Assembly: GCA_024402505.1 (NCBI GenBank)
Contig: JAKSTP010000006.1
Location: forward strand, 1-64,000
Reading direction: 5' to 3'
DNA: 64,000 nucleotides
Origin: Treponema sp.
GTDB lineage: Bacteria > Spirochaetota > Spirochaetia > Treponematales > Treponemataceae
A program made the position numbers and the translations under genes. Positions 32,152 through 40,494 of this stretch are shown piece by piece (the stretch's first letter is position 1; the number at the start of each line of letters is the position of its first letter). The notes below the pieces were generated by a model that worked only from the letters and a program-made list of their open reading frames with translations, did not search any database and was not told where the DNA came from.

Positions 32152-33897
32152 TTAGTTTCTGATGGCGTCGATGTTGGCTTTTCCACCTGGAACAAATGGA
32201 AGAACGTCTTCTTCGCAGTCAACAAGAGCCTGTACGAAACAAGGTTTGTTCTGGCGGTTCATGTCGAAAGCTTTCTTGTACCATTCAGGATCTTTGTTAG
32301 CATCAACAACTTCAATTCCAAAACCAGCTGCAATGCTAAGAAGGTCAGGCTGGCGTCCGAAAATGCTGGCGGAATAGTTTTTATCGAAAAGGTATTTCTG
32401 CTGCTGGTAAACCATTCCCAAAGTGCCGTTTTTGAAAACAACTACAGTAACCGGCAGGTTCAGTTCAGCCAGAGTGGCCATTTCCTGAATGTTCATCATG
32501 ATTGAACCGTCACCACTGAAACAAACAACTCTTTTGTCAGGATTTGCAAGGCTTGCTCCAAGGGCGGCAGGAAGTCCGAATCCCATGGTACCAAGGCTTC
32601 CTGATGTAAGGAAAGTGCGGGCCTTTTCAACAGGATAATACTGGGCGGCCCACATCTGGTGCTGACCAACATCGGTTGTTACGATAATGTCGCTGGCCTT
32701 AAGTCCGGCTTTTTCGGCAAGAGCAGGAACACTTGAAATAAATTCTCGAGGGTTTGTTTTTTCAGCACCGGCTGGACGTCCGCAGGTAAGTGAATCATTT
32801 TCTTTTTTAACATTCTGAATCTTTTCCAGCCAGACTGCCCGGGCTTCAGCACACTGCCATGCCTGAGCAAATTTTTCCTGTTTTTCTGCAGCCAGTTCTA
32901 CAAGGATTGGGAAAACTGATTCTACATCGGCAACAACGCTTACGTCGCTGGCAATAATTTTATCAACTTCGGCTGCATCAACATCAATATGAATAACCTT
33001 GGCTTTTGGACAGAACTTGCTTACAACGCCGGTAGCTCGGTCATCAAAACGAACACCTGCGGCAATTACAACGTCACTTTCGTACATTGCAACGTTGGCA
33101 GCATAACTTCCGTGCATACCAACCATTCCAATGTTCATTTCAGAAGATTTTGGAACGGCGCCAATTCCCATCAAACTAGTTACAACCGGCATTCTGTAAA
33201 TCTTCAGGAATTTTTCCAATCCTTTTGCGGCATCAACCGAGTTACATCCGCCACCACAGAAAAGAACCGGTTTTTTTGCATTGATAAGAATGTCGGTGAT
33301 TTTGTCCATTTTATTGGCATATTCACTGGCCGGTGTATGGAATCGGATATCGCGAACCTTTGTATTTTCAATCTGAGGCCATGCGTTGAATTCACAGGTA
33401 GCCAGCTGAACATCTCGAGGAACATCAATAAGAACTGGTCCCGGGCGACCGCTTGTGGCAATGGCAAAGGCTTCCGGAATTGCAGTAAGCAGTTCTTCAG
33501 GAGATTTTACCATGATTGAGTGCTTTGTAATTGAAAAGCTGAGTCCAAATGTATCTGCTTCCTGGAAAGCATCTGTTCCCAGAAGATAAGTATTTACCTG
33601 ACCAGTAATGGCAATAATCGGGATTGAATCACAGCGTGCGTCGGCAATTGCTGTCAAAAGGTTCATGGCGCCTGGTCCTGAAGTTGCCATACAAACGGCT
33701 GGAACTCCAGTTGAGCGTGTCATGCCCTGTGCAATGAAACCTGCTGCCTGTTCGTGACGGACCAGAATGTGACGGATGGAACTTCTTTCCAACTCGTCGT
33801 ACAAAGGCAAGATTGAACCACCGGGAATTCCGGCTACTGTTTTAATACCAAAACTTTCCAAAAGATGCACAATAATTTCTGATCCTGTTTTTCGCAT
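32152..33897 (-). CDS. ilvB: Acetolactate synthase large subunit
   Basis: A 581-residue thiamine-diphosphate enzyme, full length for the catalytic subunit. It condenses two pyruvates to acetolactate, or pyruvate with 2-ketobutyrate, in valine, leucine and isoleucine synthesis. RHEQAAGFIAQG has the catalytic glutamate, ATSGPGAMNLLTAIADA the active-site loop, and GDGSIMMNIQEMATLAELNLP the thiamine-Mg site. The regulatory subunit gene ilvN is not in the window. AAAGGA precedes the ATG. The dihydroxyacid dehydratase gene lies 2.6 kb away on the other strand, so the pathway genes are close but not one operon. Confidence 0.93.
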   Translation of the reverse strand: MRKTGSEIIVHLLESFGIKTVAGIPGGSILPLYDELERSSIRHILVRHEQAAGFIAQGMTRSTGVPAVCMATSGPGAMNLLTAIADARCDSIPIIAITGQVNTYLLGTDAFQEADTFGLSFSITKHSIMVKSPEELLTAIPEAFAIATSGRPGPVLIDVPRDVQLATCEFNAWPQIENTKVRDIRFHTPASEYANKMDKITDILINAKKPVLFCGGGCNSVDAAKGLEKFLKIYRMPVVTSLMGIGAVPKSSEMNIGMVGMHGSYAANVAMYESDVVIAAGVRFDDRATGVVSKFCPKAKVIHIDVDAAEVDKIIASDVSVVADVESVFPILVELAAEKQEKFAQAWQCAEARAVWLEKIQNVKKENDSLTCGRPAGAEKTNPREFISSVPALAEKAGLKASDIIVTTDVGQHQMWAAQYYPVEKARTFLTSGSLGTMGFGLPAALGASLANPDKRVVCFSGDGSIMMNIQEMATLAELNLPVTVVVFKNGTLGMVYQQQKYLFDKNYSASIFGRQPDLLSIAAGFGIEVVDANKDPEWYKKAFDMNRQNKPCFVQALVDCEEDVLPFVPGGKANIDAIRN

Positions 33898-33967
33898 GCT
33901 TTTTTTTCCTTTTGATTAGAGATATAATTAAGAAAGTTTATCACATTTTTTATAAATAATCAAACAA

Positions 33968-34342
33968 ATGAAGCGACACTTAAGTTTTGACATTATAATT
34001 GCAGTTCTCTTCGCCGCTGTACTGGCTTTTTCCCTCTGGAATCTGGTGGGATTACGGTCAAAAAACAAGGGAAAATCCATGGTGATTGTTGAAGCTCCAG
34101 GCCAGCGATACATCTACCCTTTAGACATAAACCGTGAAGTAGAAATTCCAGGAGTTTTAGGGGACACCGTGGTCAAAATTGAAGACGGTCGCGCCTGGGT
34201 AGTAGAGTCTCCCTGCGCCAACAAGATTTGTGTACAGGCAGGAAAATTAAATCACGGAGGACAGTGGGCCAGCTGCCTTCCAAATGCCGTTTTTGTAAAA
34301 ATTGAAGGACAATCCGAAAACAACAGTTACGACGTATATTGA
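33968..34342 (+). CDS. NusG domain II-containing membrane-anchored protein
   Basis: A 124-residue protein with an N-terminal membrane anchor (FDIIIAVLFAAVLAFSLWNLV) and a periplasmic NusG_II domain: GQRYIYPLDINREVEIPGVLGD, VKIEDGRAWVVESPCANKICVQAGKL, WASCLPNAVFVKIEG. Three cysteines in the S-PCxNKxC and SCLPN pattern are conserved in the family. In other bacteria such genes travel with ApbE and Gx transporter genes, as here, suggesting a role in exported flavoprotein chemistry (inference). No ribosome site is evident. Confidence 0.85.
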   Translation: MKRHLSFDIIIAVLFAAVLAFSLWNLVGLRSKNKGKSMVIVEAPGQRYIYPLDINREVEIPGVLGDTVVKIEDGRAWVVESPCANKICVQAGKLNHGGQWASCLPNAVFVKIEGQSENNSYDVY

Positions 34343-34344
34343 CC

Positions 34345-34386
34345 AAATCACTTTCCGAGAGAAAGAATCCCTCACGGTGATTTTTT
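34345..34386. terminator. Terminator between NusG-II gene and apbE
   Basis: AAATCAC (34345-34351) pairs with GTGATTT (34377-34383), with an inner CTTTC/GAAAG hairpin; TTTTTT follows. It ends at the convergent apbE stop and may serve both genes. Confidence 0.6.
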
Positions 34387-35368
34387 AATCTTCAGTTATA
34401 TAAACTTCTCCGTCTGTTCCTATGAAAACGGCCTTAAACTGTACTCCCAAAGCTTCTTCCAGCGCCGGCTTCATTTCAAGGGATTTTTCTTTTCCAAGAA
34501 CAAACAGCGTTGTTGAAAGAATGTCGCAGGCAAAACTAGATCTGCTGATTATGCTTACTGAGGCAAGTCCGTTGTCTGCAGGCCAGCCGGTGTTTGGATC
34601 AAGAATATGGTGATATCGTTTTCCGCCGGCTTCAAAATATCGTTCATAATTGCCGCTGGTTACAACTGAGGCCGATTCTGTCTGGATGCGGACAAGTGGT
34701 TCTCCCGTTGGATCATCTGGATTTTTTATTCCTACATTCCAAAGTGAGTGATCAGGTTTTTCGCCAAAAACATAAACGTTTCCGCCAAGATCCACCACAG
34801 CCCGTTTTACTTTGTTTTCTTCAAGGATTTCAACTATTTTGTCGGTGGCATAACCTTTTACCACAGCCCCAAAGTTGTACCCCGAAAGGGAAAGTGCTTC
34901 TTCAATTTCAGCTTCGGAAGGCACTCTGGGATTTTCTCCGTTGATGTCCCACAGTTTGATAAGTGGATCCAGGGTGACATCCAAAGCACCGCCTGTAAGA
35001 TCATAAACAGTTTTAGAAGCCGAAAGCACCTGTAAAAAATGATCCGAAATCTGTGCCTGGCCCTTGCCTGTGTCATTCTGAGCGTATTCGAAGAATCTTT
35101 CTTTACTCTGTCCTTTCAAAAGCCCATTCAATCTGCACACTTCTGAATCGGATCTTGTGGCGCTGAAAGTATTTTCCATTTCGGTAAGAAGTGCCCCTAT
35201 TTTGTCGTACAATTCCCGGCTTCCATCCTCATATGCGTTCACCGTACACACAGTGTCCATCACAAACCAGACAGGAGGATCTATGGCTTTTTTCTTTGAA
35301 CATGATGAAAATGTACAGACAAATCCCACAAAAAGCAGGGTTATTAAAACTATTTTACATTTTGCCAT
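34385..35368 (-). CDS. apbE: FAD:protein FMN transferase ApbE (flavin-trafficking lipoprotein)
   Basis: A 327-residue lipoprotein: signal sequence with lipobox FSSC at residues 20-23 in spirochaete style. VWFVMDTVCTVNAY, ALDVTLDPLIKLWDING, FGAVVKGYATDKIVE, VVDLGGNVYVFG and HHILDPNTGWPADN are the family's flavin- and metal-binding motifs. It attaches FMN through a phosphoester to Thr or Ser of exported or membrane proteins; the treponemal homologue Ftp also hydrolyses FAD. It overlaps the upstream Gx gene by 19 bases. No Rnf or Nqr target lies in the window. Confidence 0.92.
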   Translation of the reverse strand: MAKCKIVLITLLFVGFVCTFSSCSKKKAIDPPVWFVMDTVCTVNAYEDGSRELYDKIGALLTEMENTFSATRSDSEVCRLNGLLKGQSKERFFEYAQNDTGKGQAQISDHFLQVLSASKTVYDLTGGALDVTLDPLIKLWDINGENPRVPSEAEIEEALSLSGYNFGAVVKGYATDKIVEILEENKVKRAVVDLGGNVYVFGEKPDHSLWNVGIKNPDDPTGEPLVRIQTESASVVTSGNYERYFEAGGKRYHHILDPNTGWPADNGLASVSIISRSSFACDILSTTLFVLGKEKSLEMKPALEEALGVQFKAVFIGTDGEVYITED

Positions 35369-36453
35369 ACTTCACAAAGCCTCATATCAATATATGCAAT
35401 CAGGGATTTTCTATTTTTTTTAGCTTCAGTTTTTCCGTCCACATTAAGTTCGCCAAAAATACCAAAAACTTCGCTTACAAACTGGCCAACTTTTCCAGGA
35501 AGATGAATCTGGCGGTTTACGGCAAACTTACTCACCACAACCATGGCACACAGCTTTCCGCTTTTCAAAAGTCCCGAAACCAAAGGAATGTCGGTCACCT
35601 TAAAAGAGCCGTATTGCCAGAGTATTTTTCCTGCAGGACTAAGAAGTTCCAGAAAAGTAACCGAGGCAATTATCAAAAGTGGAGAAAGGATGCGGACTTT
35701 TTTGTATTTTATCAGATTCAGCACAAGGAACAAAAGAAAGATTCCGTACACCACGTAAAGAGAGGAAGTGATCAGAATAGTAACAAAGGCTGCCAGGGAG
35801 ACTGCTAGTGACAAATAGACCTTCCAATAAGATTCCTCGACTTCGCTCGGAATGACAGGGGTCTCCCTTGGAATGACAGGTTTCTCGCTCGGAATGACAA
35901 AAGGGTCTTTGTCATCCTGAGCGGAGTCGAAGGATCTTTTCCGTGAATCCGCATGTACCATTTCTACAAAACGGCTTTTTTTCCAGAAAAGATTCATGAA
36001 CACTCCAAGTACGCCGGAACACACAAAACCAGCCGCCAGCAGCAAAGGGGCAACGTAGGAAATATTTTCACCGAACATCACAAACTTTGCCACCAGAATC
36101 TGAGCCAGGTTATTCATCAATCCGCCAAAAAGACTGATGCCGAACCAGCTTACAAGGCCCCGTTTTCCTCCTACCAGATGATAAATCAACATCATGCCGA
36201 AGCCCGAAGCCAGCGTACCTGCAAGAGAAAAAATAAATACGTAGGAAAAAAGTGTACCTGAAACAAAAGCCTGAAGAAGAACCTTCAGAAAAATAAGAAG
36301 GATGGTTTCTTTTATCGAAAGAAGTGCAAGACCGGCCATTATAGGAAGATTTGCCAGTCCCAGCCTCATAAATGGAAGGGGTTTTGGAATAGCCATTTCT
36401 ACGGCTGCAAGAAAGAAACACAATGCTGAAAAGAATGCTAACCTGTTTTTCAT
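35350..36453 (-). CDS. Gx transporter family membrane protein with repeat-derived linker
   Basis: A 367-residue membrane protein. The first 170 residues match the PF07456 family (misnamed heptaprenyl diphosphate synthase component I), with MAIPKPLPFMRLGLANLPIM and GFGMMLIYHLVGGKRGLVSW, an ECF S-component-like fold. Residues about 172-209 are an odd hydrophilic linker (RSFDSAQDDKDPFVIPS and PSEVEES) coded by dispersed repeat DNA. The C-terminal part has further membrane segments and a CbiQ/EcfT-like tail, possibly an energy-coupling module. Located directly before apbE, it may import a flavin or quinone precursor (inference). AAAAGGA precedes the start. Confidence 0.78.
   Translation of the reverse strand: MKNRLAFFSALCFFLAAVEMAIPKPLPFMRLGLANLPIMAGLALLSIKETILLIFLKVLLQAFVSGTLFSYVFIFSLAGTLASGFGMMLIYHLVGGKRGLVSWFGISLFGGLMNNLAQILVAKFVMFGENISYVAPLLLAAGFVCSGVLGVFMNLFWKKSRFVEMVHADSRKRSFDSAQDDKDPFVIPSEKPVIPRETPVIPSEVEESYWKVYLSLAVSLAAFVTILITSSLYVVYGIFLLFLVLNLIKYKKVRILSPLLIIASVTFLELLSPAGKILWQYGSFKVTDIPLVSGLLKSGKLCAMVVVSKFAVNRQIHLPGKVGQFVSEVFGIFGELNVDGKTEAKKNRKSLIAYIDMRLCEVWQNVK
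35829..35940. repeat. Dispersed palindromic repeat inside the Gx gene
   Basis: GATTCCTCGACTTCGCTCGG at the left and CCTGAGCGGAGTCGAAGGAT at the right are near-perfect inverted copies, with two further copies of CTCGG-AATGACA-type sequence between them. The reading frame of the host gene stays open. Confidence 0.8.
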
Positions 36454-36492
36454 GTCCTTTTATCTTCCACTATTATAGTGTAATTTTAGCAG

Positions 36493-36515
36493 ATAAGTGA
36501 TATAATTTCACTTAT
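36493..36515. promoter_or_regulatory. Palindromic operator around the ilvD -10 box
   Basis: ATAAGTGA (36493-36500) and TCACTTAT (36508-36515) are perfect inverted arms around TATAATT, which contains a consensus -10 box (36501-36506). A repressor here would block ilvD transcription; its identity is unknown. Confidence 0.55.
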
Positions 36516-36550
36516 ACTTAATCAAATTTAATATTTTTGGAGTCTTTTTT

Positions 36551-38236
36551 ATGAAAAGTGATAACGCTAAGAAGGGTATTGCCCGTGCCCCACACCGTTC
36601 GTTGTTTTACGCAATGGGATATACTGATGAAGAACTTGCAAAACCACTGGTAGGTGTTTGCTGCGCCAAAAACGAGATTATTCCAGGTCACATTGAACTG
36701 GACCGCATTGCCGACGCTGTAAAAGCCGGTATCCGTATGGCAGGCGGAACTCCAATCGAATTCCCTGCAATCGGTGTTTGTGACGGTATTGCCATGGGTC
36801 ACGAAGGAATGAAATATTCTCTGGTTACACGTGAACTCATTGCAGACTCTGTAGAATGTGTTGCAAAAGCCCACCAGTTTGACGCCCTTGTTATGATTCC
36901 AAACTGTGACAAAATCGTTCCTGGTATGTTGATGGCCGCTGCCCGCCTGGATCTTCCAACTGTTTTTGTAAGTGGTGGTCCAATGATGCCAGGTCACCTT
37001 CCTGGAAACGACTGCTCAAATCCTTACAGCGGAAAAAATCTATCCCTCACAGATATGTTTGAAGCCGTTGGTGGTGTTGCATCAGGAAAAGTAACTGAAG
37101 AACAGCTTAAAGAAATGGAACTGATTGCCTGTCCTGGATGCGGTGCTTGTTCTGGTATGTTCACTGCAAACTCAATGAACTGTCTTACAGAAACCTTGGG
37201 TCTTGGTCTTCCAGGAAACGGAACAATCCCTGCTACAACCGGACGCCGAATCATGCTTGCAAAACACGCCGGTATGCAGGTTATGGAACTTTACAACAAG
37301 GGAATTACTGCCCGCCAGCTTATGACAAAGGATCACTTTACAAATGCTCTGGCTGCCGACATGGCCCTTGGATGTTCTTCAAACACAATGCTCCACCTTC
37401 CTGCCATTGCCCACGAAGCAGGACTTACAATCGACCTTCACGAAGTAAACGATATTTCTAACCGCACACCAAACCTTTGTCACCTGGCTCCAGCCGGTCA
37501 CACTTTCATGTGCGAACTTGATGATGCTGGTGGCGTTCAGGCTGTACTTGCAGAACTTGCAAAGAAAAACCTTATCAACACAAGTGTACTTACTGCCACA
37601 GGTAAAACAATCGCCGAAAACATCAAAGGTGTTGAAAACCGCAACCCTGAAGTTCTTCGTCCTATCGAAAACCCATTCAGCGACAACGGTGGAATTGCCA
37701 TCCTCTTTGGAAACCTGGCACCAAACGGTACAGTTGTAAAACGAAGTGCCTGTGCTAAAGAATTGATGAAACACACTGGTCCAGCCCGCGTATTCAATGA
37801 CGAAAGCGAAGCCATGGATGCCGTTCAGAAACAGCAGATTAAACCTGGTGATGTTGTAGTTATCCGTTACGAAGGTCCAAAAGGTGGTCCTGGTATGCGC
37901 GAAATGCTTGCCGTTACTGCCGCTCTTGCTGGTCAGGGACTTGATAAAGAAGTTGCCCTCATTACAGACGGACGTTTCTCTGGTGCAACCCGCGGTGCTT
38001 CCCTTGGACACTGTTCTCCAGAAGCTGCTGTTGGTGGACCAATTGCTCTTGTTGAAGAAGGCGATCTTATTGAACTGGACATCAACAACTACAAGATCAC
38101 TCTTAAAGTAAGTGATGAAGAATTGGCTAACCGTAAAGCAAAATGGGTATGTCCAGAACCAAAAGTAAAAACAGGTTACCTTGCCCGCTACGCTAAACTT
38201 GTAAGTTCCGCCGACCAGGGTGCTATACTGCAGTAG
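36551..38236 (+). CDS. ilvD: Dihydroxy-acid dehydratase
   Basis: A 561-residue enzyme of normal length that dehydrates 2,3-dihydroxy-isovalerate and -methylvalerate in branched-chain amino-acid synthesis. Fe-S ligands are in [22 protein letters not shown] and [18 protein letters not shown]; the C-terminal domain has [28 protein letters not shown] lies upstream of the ATG. Its promoter carries a palindrome, so it is likely regulated, and an intrinsic terminator follows. Pairs functionally with ilvB nearby. Confidence 0.95.
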   Translation: MKSDNAKKGIARAPHRSLFYAMGYTDEELAKPLVGVCCAKNEIIPGHIELDRIADAVKAGIRMAGGTPIEFPAIGVCDGIAMGHEGMKYSLVTRELIADSVECVAKAHQFDALVMIPNCDKIVPGMLMAAARLDLPTVFVSGGPMMPGHLPGNDCSNPYSGKNLSLTDMFEAVGGVASGKVTEEQLKEMELIACPGCGACSGMFTANSMNCLTETLGLGLPGNGTIPATTGRRIMLAKHAGMQVMELYNKGITARQLMTKDHFTNALAADMALGCSSNTMLHLPAIAHEAGLTIDLHEVNDISNRTPNLCHLAPAGHTFMCELDDAGGVQAVLAELAKKNLINTSVLTATGKTIAENIKGVENRNPEVLRPIENPFSDNGGIAILFGNLAPNGTVVKRSACAKELMKHTGPARVFNDESEAMDAVQKQQIKPGDVVVIRYEGPKGGPGMREMLAVTAALAGQGLDKEVALITDGRFSGATRGASLGHCSPEAAVGGPIALVEEGDLIELDINNYKITLKVSDEELANRKAKWVCPEPKVKTGYLARYAKLVSSADQGAILQ

Positions 38237-38256
38237 AAAAGGTGAAACACGTAAAC

Positions 38257-38284
38257 TGTCATGCTGAACTCGTTTCAGCATCTT
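38257..38284. repeat. Dispersed repeat copy after ilvD
   Basis: TGTCATGCTGAACTCGTTTC then AGCATCTT: a palindromic unit of the same family as at 38656, 40462 and 48150. Confidence 0.75.
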
Positions 38285-38295
38285 AGTAAAATTTT

Positions 38296-38330
38296 AAGGG
38301 GCTGCTTAGAATAATTAGCAGCCCCTTTTT
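38296..38330 (+). terminator. Terminator of ilvD
   Basis: AAGGGGCTGCT (38296-38306) and AGCAGCCCCTT (38317-38327) form a perfect 11-bp stem with a ten-base loop, followed by TTT. Confidence 0.85.
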
Positions 38331-38352
38331 ATTATGTTTTTATATCTAAAAC

Positions 38353-38634
38353 TTAGATAGATAAATCTTTCCAATCTTTATTCATCTGATTAACAAGATT
38401 ATTTTTCCATTCACGGTGCCAGTTTTTTAGTTGCTTTTCTCTCTTTATTGCAGCACTTATATCATTACACTCCTCAAAATAAACTAATTTTTCACAATTA
38501 AATTGATCTGTAAAACCTTCATATATGTGATTCTTATGTTGCTGAACGCGTTTTTTTAAATCACTAGTTACTCCTATATACAAAACCGAGTTTGAAACAT
38601 TTGTCATAAAATACACATATCCTTTTTCTGGCAT
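38353..38634 (-). CDS. GIY-YIG endonuclease domain protein
   Basis: A 93-residue single-domain protein of the YhbQ/UPF0213-like GIY-YIG group: YVYFMTNVSNSVLYIGVTSDL gives the two short strands, RVQQHK follows, and EECNDISAAIKREKQLKNW has the conserved glutamate region. The start at 38634 has AAGAGGA upstream. An in-frame ATG at 38697 would add residues (VILNLFQDL) coded only by an inserted dispersed repeat, so it is not chosen. Function of these small proteins is uncertain. Confidence 0.85.
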   Translation of the reverse strand: MPEKGYVYFMTNVSNSVLYIGVTSDLKKRVQQHKNHIYEGFTDQFNCEKLVYFEECNDISAAIKREKQLKNWHREWKNNLVNQMNKDWKDLSI

Positions 38635-38655
38635 AACGTCCTCTTTTACAATATT

Positions 38656-38683
38656 AAGATCCTGAAACAAGTTCAGGATGACA
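38656..38683. repeat. Dispersed repeat copy upstream of the GIY-YIG gene
   Basis: AAGATCCTGAAACAAGTTCA then GGATGACA, the reverse-complement orientation of the unit at 38257 and 40462. Confidence 0.75.
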
Positions 38684-38703
38684 AGTTTTCTGTTCACCCC
38701 TTC

Positions 38704-39429
38704 TTACAAACTTCCAAACACTTTACCCAGGCTGTCGTTGATTACAAGATCAGCGTGACTGTCAGAACTGGTCTGAGACTTGTTGATTACCACAAGGTAC
38801 TTTCCATGGAAATAATCAACCAGTCCTGCAGCCGGGTAAACAGTTAAGGAAGTTCCGCCAATAATCAACATGTCGGCCTGAGCAATAGCCCGAATGGCTC
38901 CATCAACCGTGGCATTGTCCAGGCCTTCTTCGTATAAAACTACATCCGGCTTTACAAGGCCGCCACATTCATCGCAAAAACATATTAAATCTTTGGAATT
39001 TGTCTGTACAAAATCACCATTAAAGAACTTTCCGCATTCAATACAGTGATTTTTCTGGGTAGTCCCGTGGAGTTCATAAACTACCTTACTTCCTGCCGCC
39101 TGATGAAGTCCATCAATATTCTGGGTAATTACTGCAGTCAGTTTTCCTTTTGCTTCAAGTTCCGCAAGTTTTTTATGAGTAATGTTGGGTTCAATTCCTT
39201 TTAAAAGAATCTTTTCCCTGTAAAAACGCCAGAATTCCCGGGTATTATTAAAGAAAAAGCTGTGGCTCAAAATGGTCTCAGGTGGATAATCCCACTTCTG
39301 ATTGTAAAGACCGTCTACGCTGCGAAAATCTGGAATGCCGCTTTCGGTAGACACCCCGGCTCCACCAAAGAAAACAATCCTGTTGCTTTCTACTACCATT
39401 TGCTTGAATCGTTCTATTTTTTCGTCCAT
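38704..39429 (-). CDS. cobB: NAD-dependent protein deacylase, sirtuin
   Basis: A 241-residue Sir2-family enzyme that removes acetyl or longer acyl groups from lysines using NAD. FFGGAGVSTESGIPDFRS binds NAD, ITQNIDGLHQAAG and ELHGTTQ hold the catalytic region, and four cysteines (CIECG and CFCDECGG) bind zinc. All expected motifs are intact. TATAAT lies six bases before the ATG and no ribosome site is seen, so the message may be leaderless. It is divergent from the oxidoreductase gene with overlapping -10 boxes. Confidence 0.92.
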   Translation of the reverse strand: MDEKIERFKQMVVESNRIVFFGGAGVSTESGIPDFRSVDGLYNQKWDYPPETILSHSFFFNNTREFWRFYREKILLKGIEPNITHKKLAELEAKGKLTAVITQNIDGLHQAAGSKVVYELHGTTQKNHCIECGKFFNGDFVQTNSKDLICFCDECGGLVKPDVVLYEEGLDNATVDGAIRAIAQADMLIIGGTSLTVYPAAGLVDYFHGKYLVVINKSQTSSDSHADLVINDSLGKVFGSL

Positions 39430-39435
39430 GGCACA

Positions 39436-39443
39436 ATTATACT
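39436..39443. promoter_or_regulatory. Overlapping divergent -10 boxes
   Basis: On the minus strand TATAAT (39441-39436) serves the sirtuin gene; on the plus strand TATACT (39438-39443) serves the oxidoreductase gene. The two boxes share four base pairs, so polymerase can occupy only one at a time. Confidence 0.5.
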
Positions 39444-39460
39444 ACATTTGAGGTGTAATT

Positions 39461-40456
39461 ATGGAAAAAAAGATTCGATGGGCTATTCTTGGATGCGGAA
39501 ACATCGCCAACTGCATGGCAGCCGCACTTAAAGGAACAGATACAGCTATTTTGTACGCTGCCGCTTCCCGCTCTTTGGACAAGGCAAAAGATTTTGCTCA
39601 GAAATATGGTTTTGAAAAAGCATACGGTTCTTACGAAGAAGTTTATGCCGATCCAAATGTTGATGCAGTTTACATTGCTACACCGCATCCTTATCACAAG
39701 GACATGGCTATTGCCGCTTTAAATGCAAAAATTGCCGTTCTCTGCGAAAAACCAGCTTGTATGAACAGCGCCGAACTTGAAGAAGTGCTTGCCTGCGCAA
39801 AGAAAAACGGTGTTTTCTTTATGGAAGCCATGTGGATGCGATTCCAGCCTGCCTTCCGCAAAGTAATGGAACTCATTTCTTCCGAAAAATATGGAAAACT
39901 TCTGAACGTTTACGCCGACATCTGCTGCAAAAATGATTATCATCCTGGTTCACGCTACTACGAAGTTGAACTTGGCGGAGGAGCCATGCTGGATCTTGGA
40001 ATCTACATGATTACTTCTGCACTTGGTGCCATGTCTGCTGCCCACAACGAAGCTTTTGAACTTTGTGAACCACAGGAAATCCATTCCATCAGACGAAATG
40101 TTTTCACTGGGGTAGACGGATTTGAAACAATGATTATGCGCCGCAACAACGTTATTGCCACACTTACAGCCGGTTTTGACAGTGGCAGCGGTGAAGTTAC
40201 AAGATGTGCTAAATATGTTTGTGAAAATGGAACCATGGTTACAGAAGGTTTCTGGTACGGACAGAAAGTTCAGATTTTCGACACCAACGGAACTCTTGTG
40301 GAAGAATATCCTCTGCCATTCAGAGTAAATGGCTACGAATTCGAAGCTGCCGAAGTTACCGCCTGCATTATGGAAGGAAAGACTGAATGTCCTCAGCACA
40401 CCTGGAACGACAGCCGCCTCTTAGCCAAACTGATGGACGATTTTCTGGGAAAATAA
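39461..40456 (+). CDS. Gfo/Idh/MocA family oxidoreductase
   Basis: A 331-residue NAD(P)-dependent dehydrogenase acting on a sugar or cyclitol. ILGCGNIANCMAAAL is the Rossmann nucleotide site, YIATPHPYHKDMAIAAL and LCEKPACMN (catalytic lysine of the EKP motif) are diagnostic, and YYEVELGGGAMLDLGIY marks the substrate domain. GAGGTG precedes the ATG. The specific substrate is not deducible; the neighbourhood gives no pathway clue. Confidence 0.9.
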   Translation: MEKKIRWAILGCGNIANCMAAALKGTDTAILYAAASRSLDKAKDFAQKYGFEKAYGSYEEVYADPNVDAVYIATPHPYHKDMAIAALNAKIAVLCEKPACMNSAELEEVLACAKKNGVFFMEAMWMRFQPAFRKVMELISSEKYGKLLNVYADICCKNDYHPGSRYYEVELGGGAMLDLGIYMITSALGAMSAAHNEAFELCEPQEIHSIRRNVFTGVDGFETMIMRRNNVIATLTAGFDSGSGEVTRCAKYVCENGTMVTEGFWYGQKVQIFDTNGTLVEEYPLPFRVNGYEFEAAEVTACIMEGKTECPQHTWNDSRLLAKLMDDFLGK

Positions 40457-40461
40457 ACAAG

Positions 40462-40490
40462 TGTCATCCTGAACTAGTTTCAGCATGACA
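40462..40490. repeat. Dispersed palindromic repeat copy
   Basis: TGTCATCCTGAACTAGTTTC then AGCATGACA sits between two convergent stops; its arms could form a hairpin and act as a terminator substitute. Confidence 0.7.
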
Positions 40491-40494
40491 GCCA

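Noticed and set aside
31787..32225. Minus-strand frames with repeated RPSARPMLRPSA-type sequence
   Set aside because: They are the antisense of the tandem repeats in the Rpn gene, which itself has a strong ribosome site and family motifs.
38635..38697. An N-terminal extension of the GIY-YIG protein (VILNLFQDL...)
   Set aside because: These residues come from a dispersed repeat. The ATG at 38634 has its own ribosome site and gives the normal family length.
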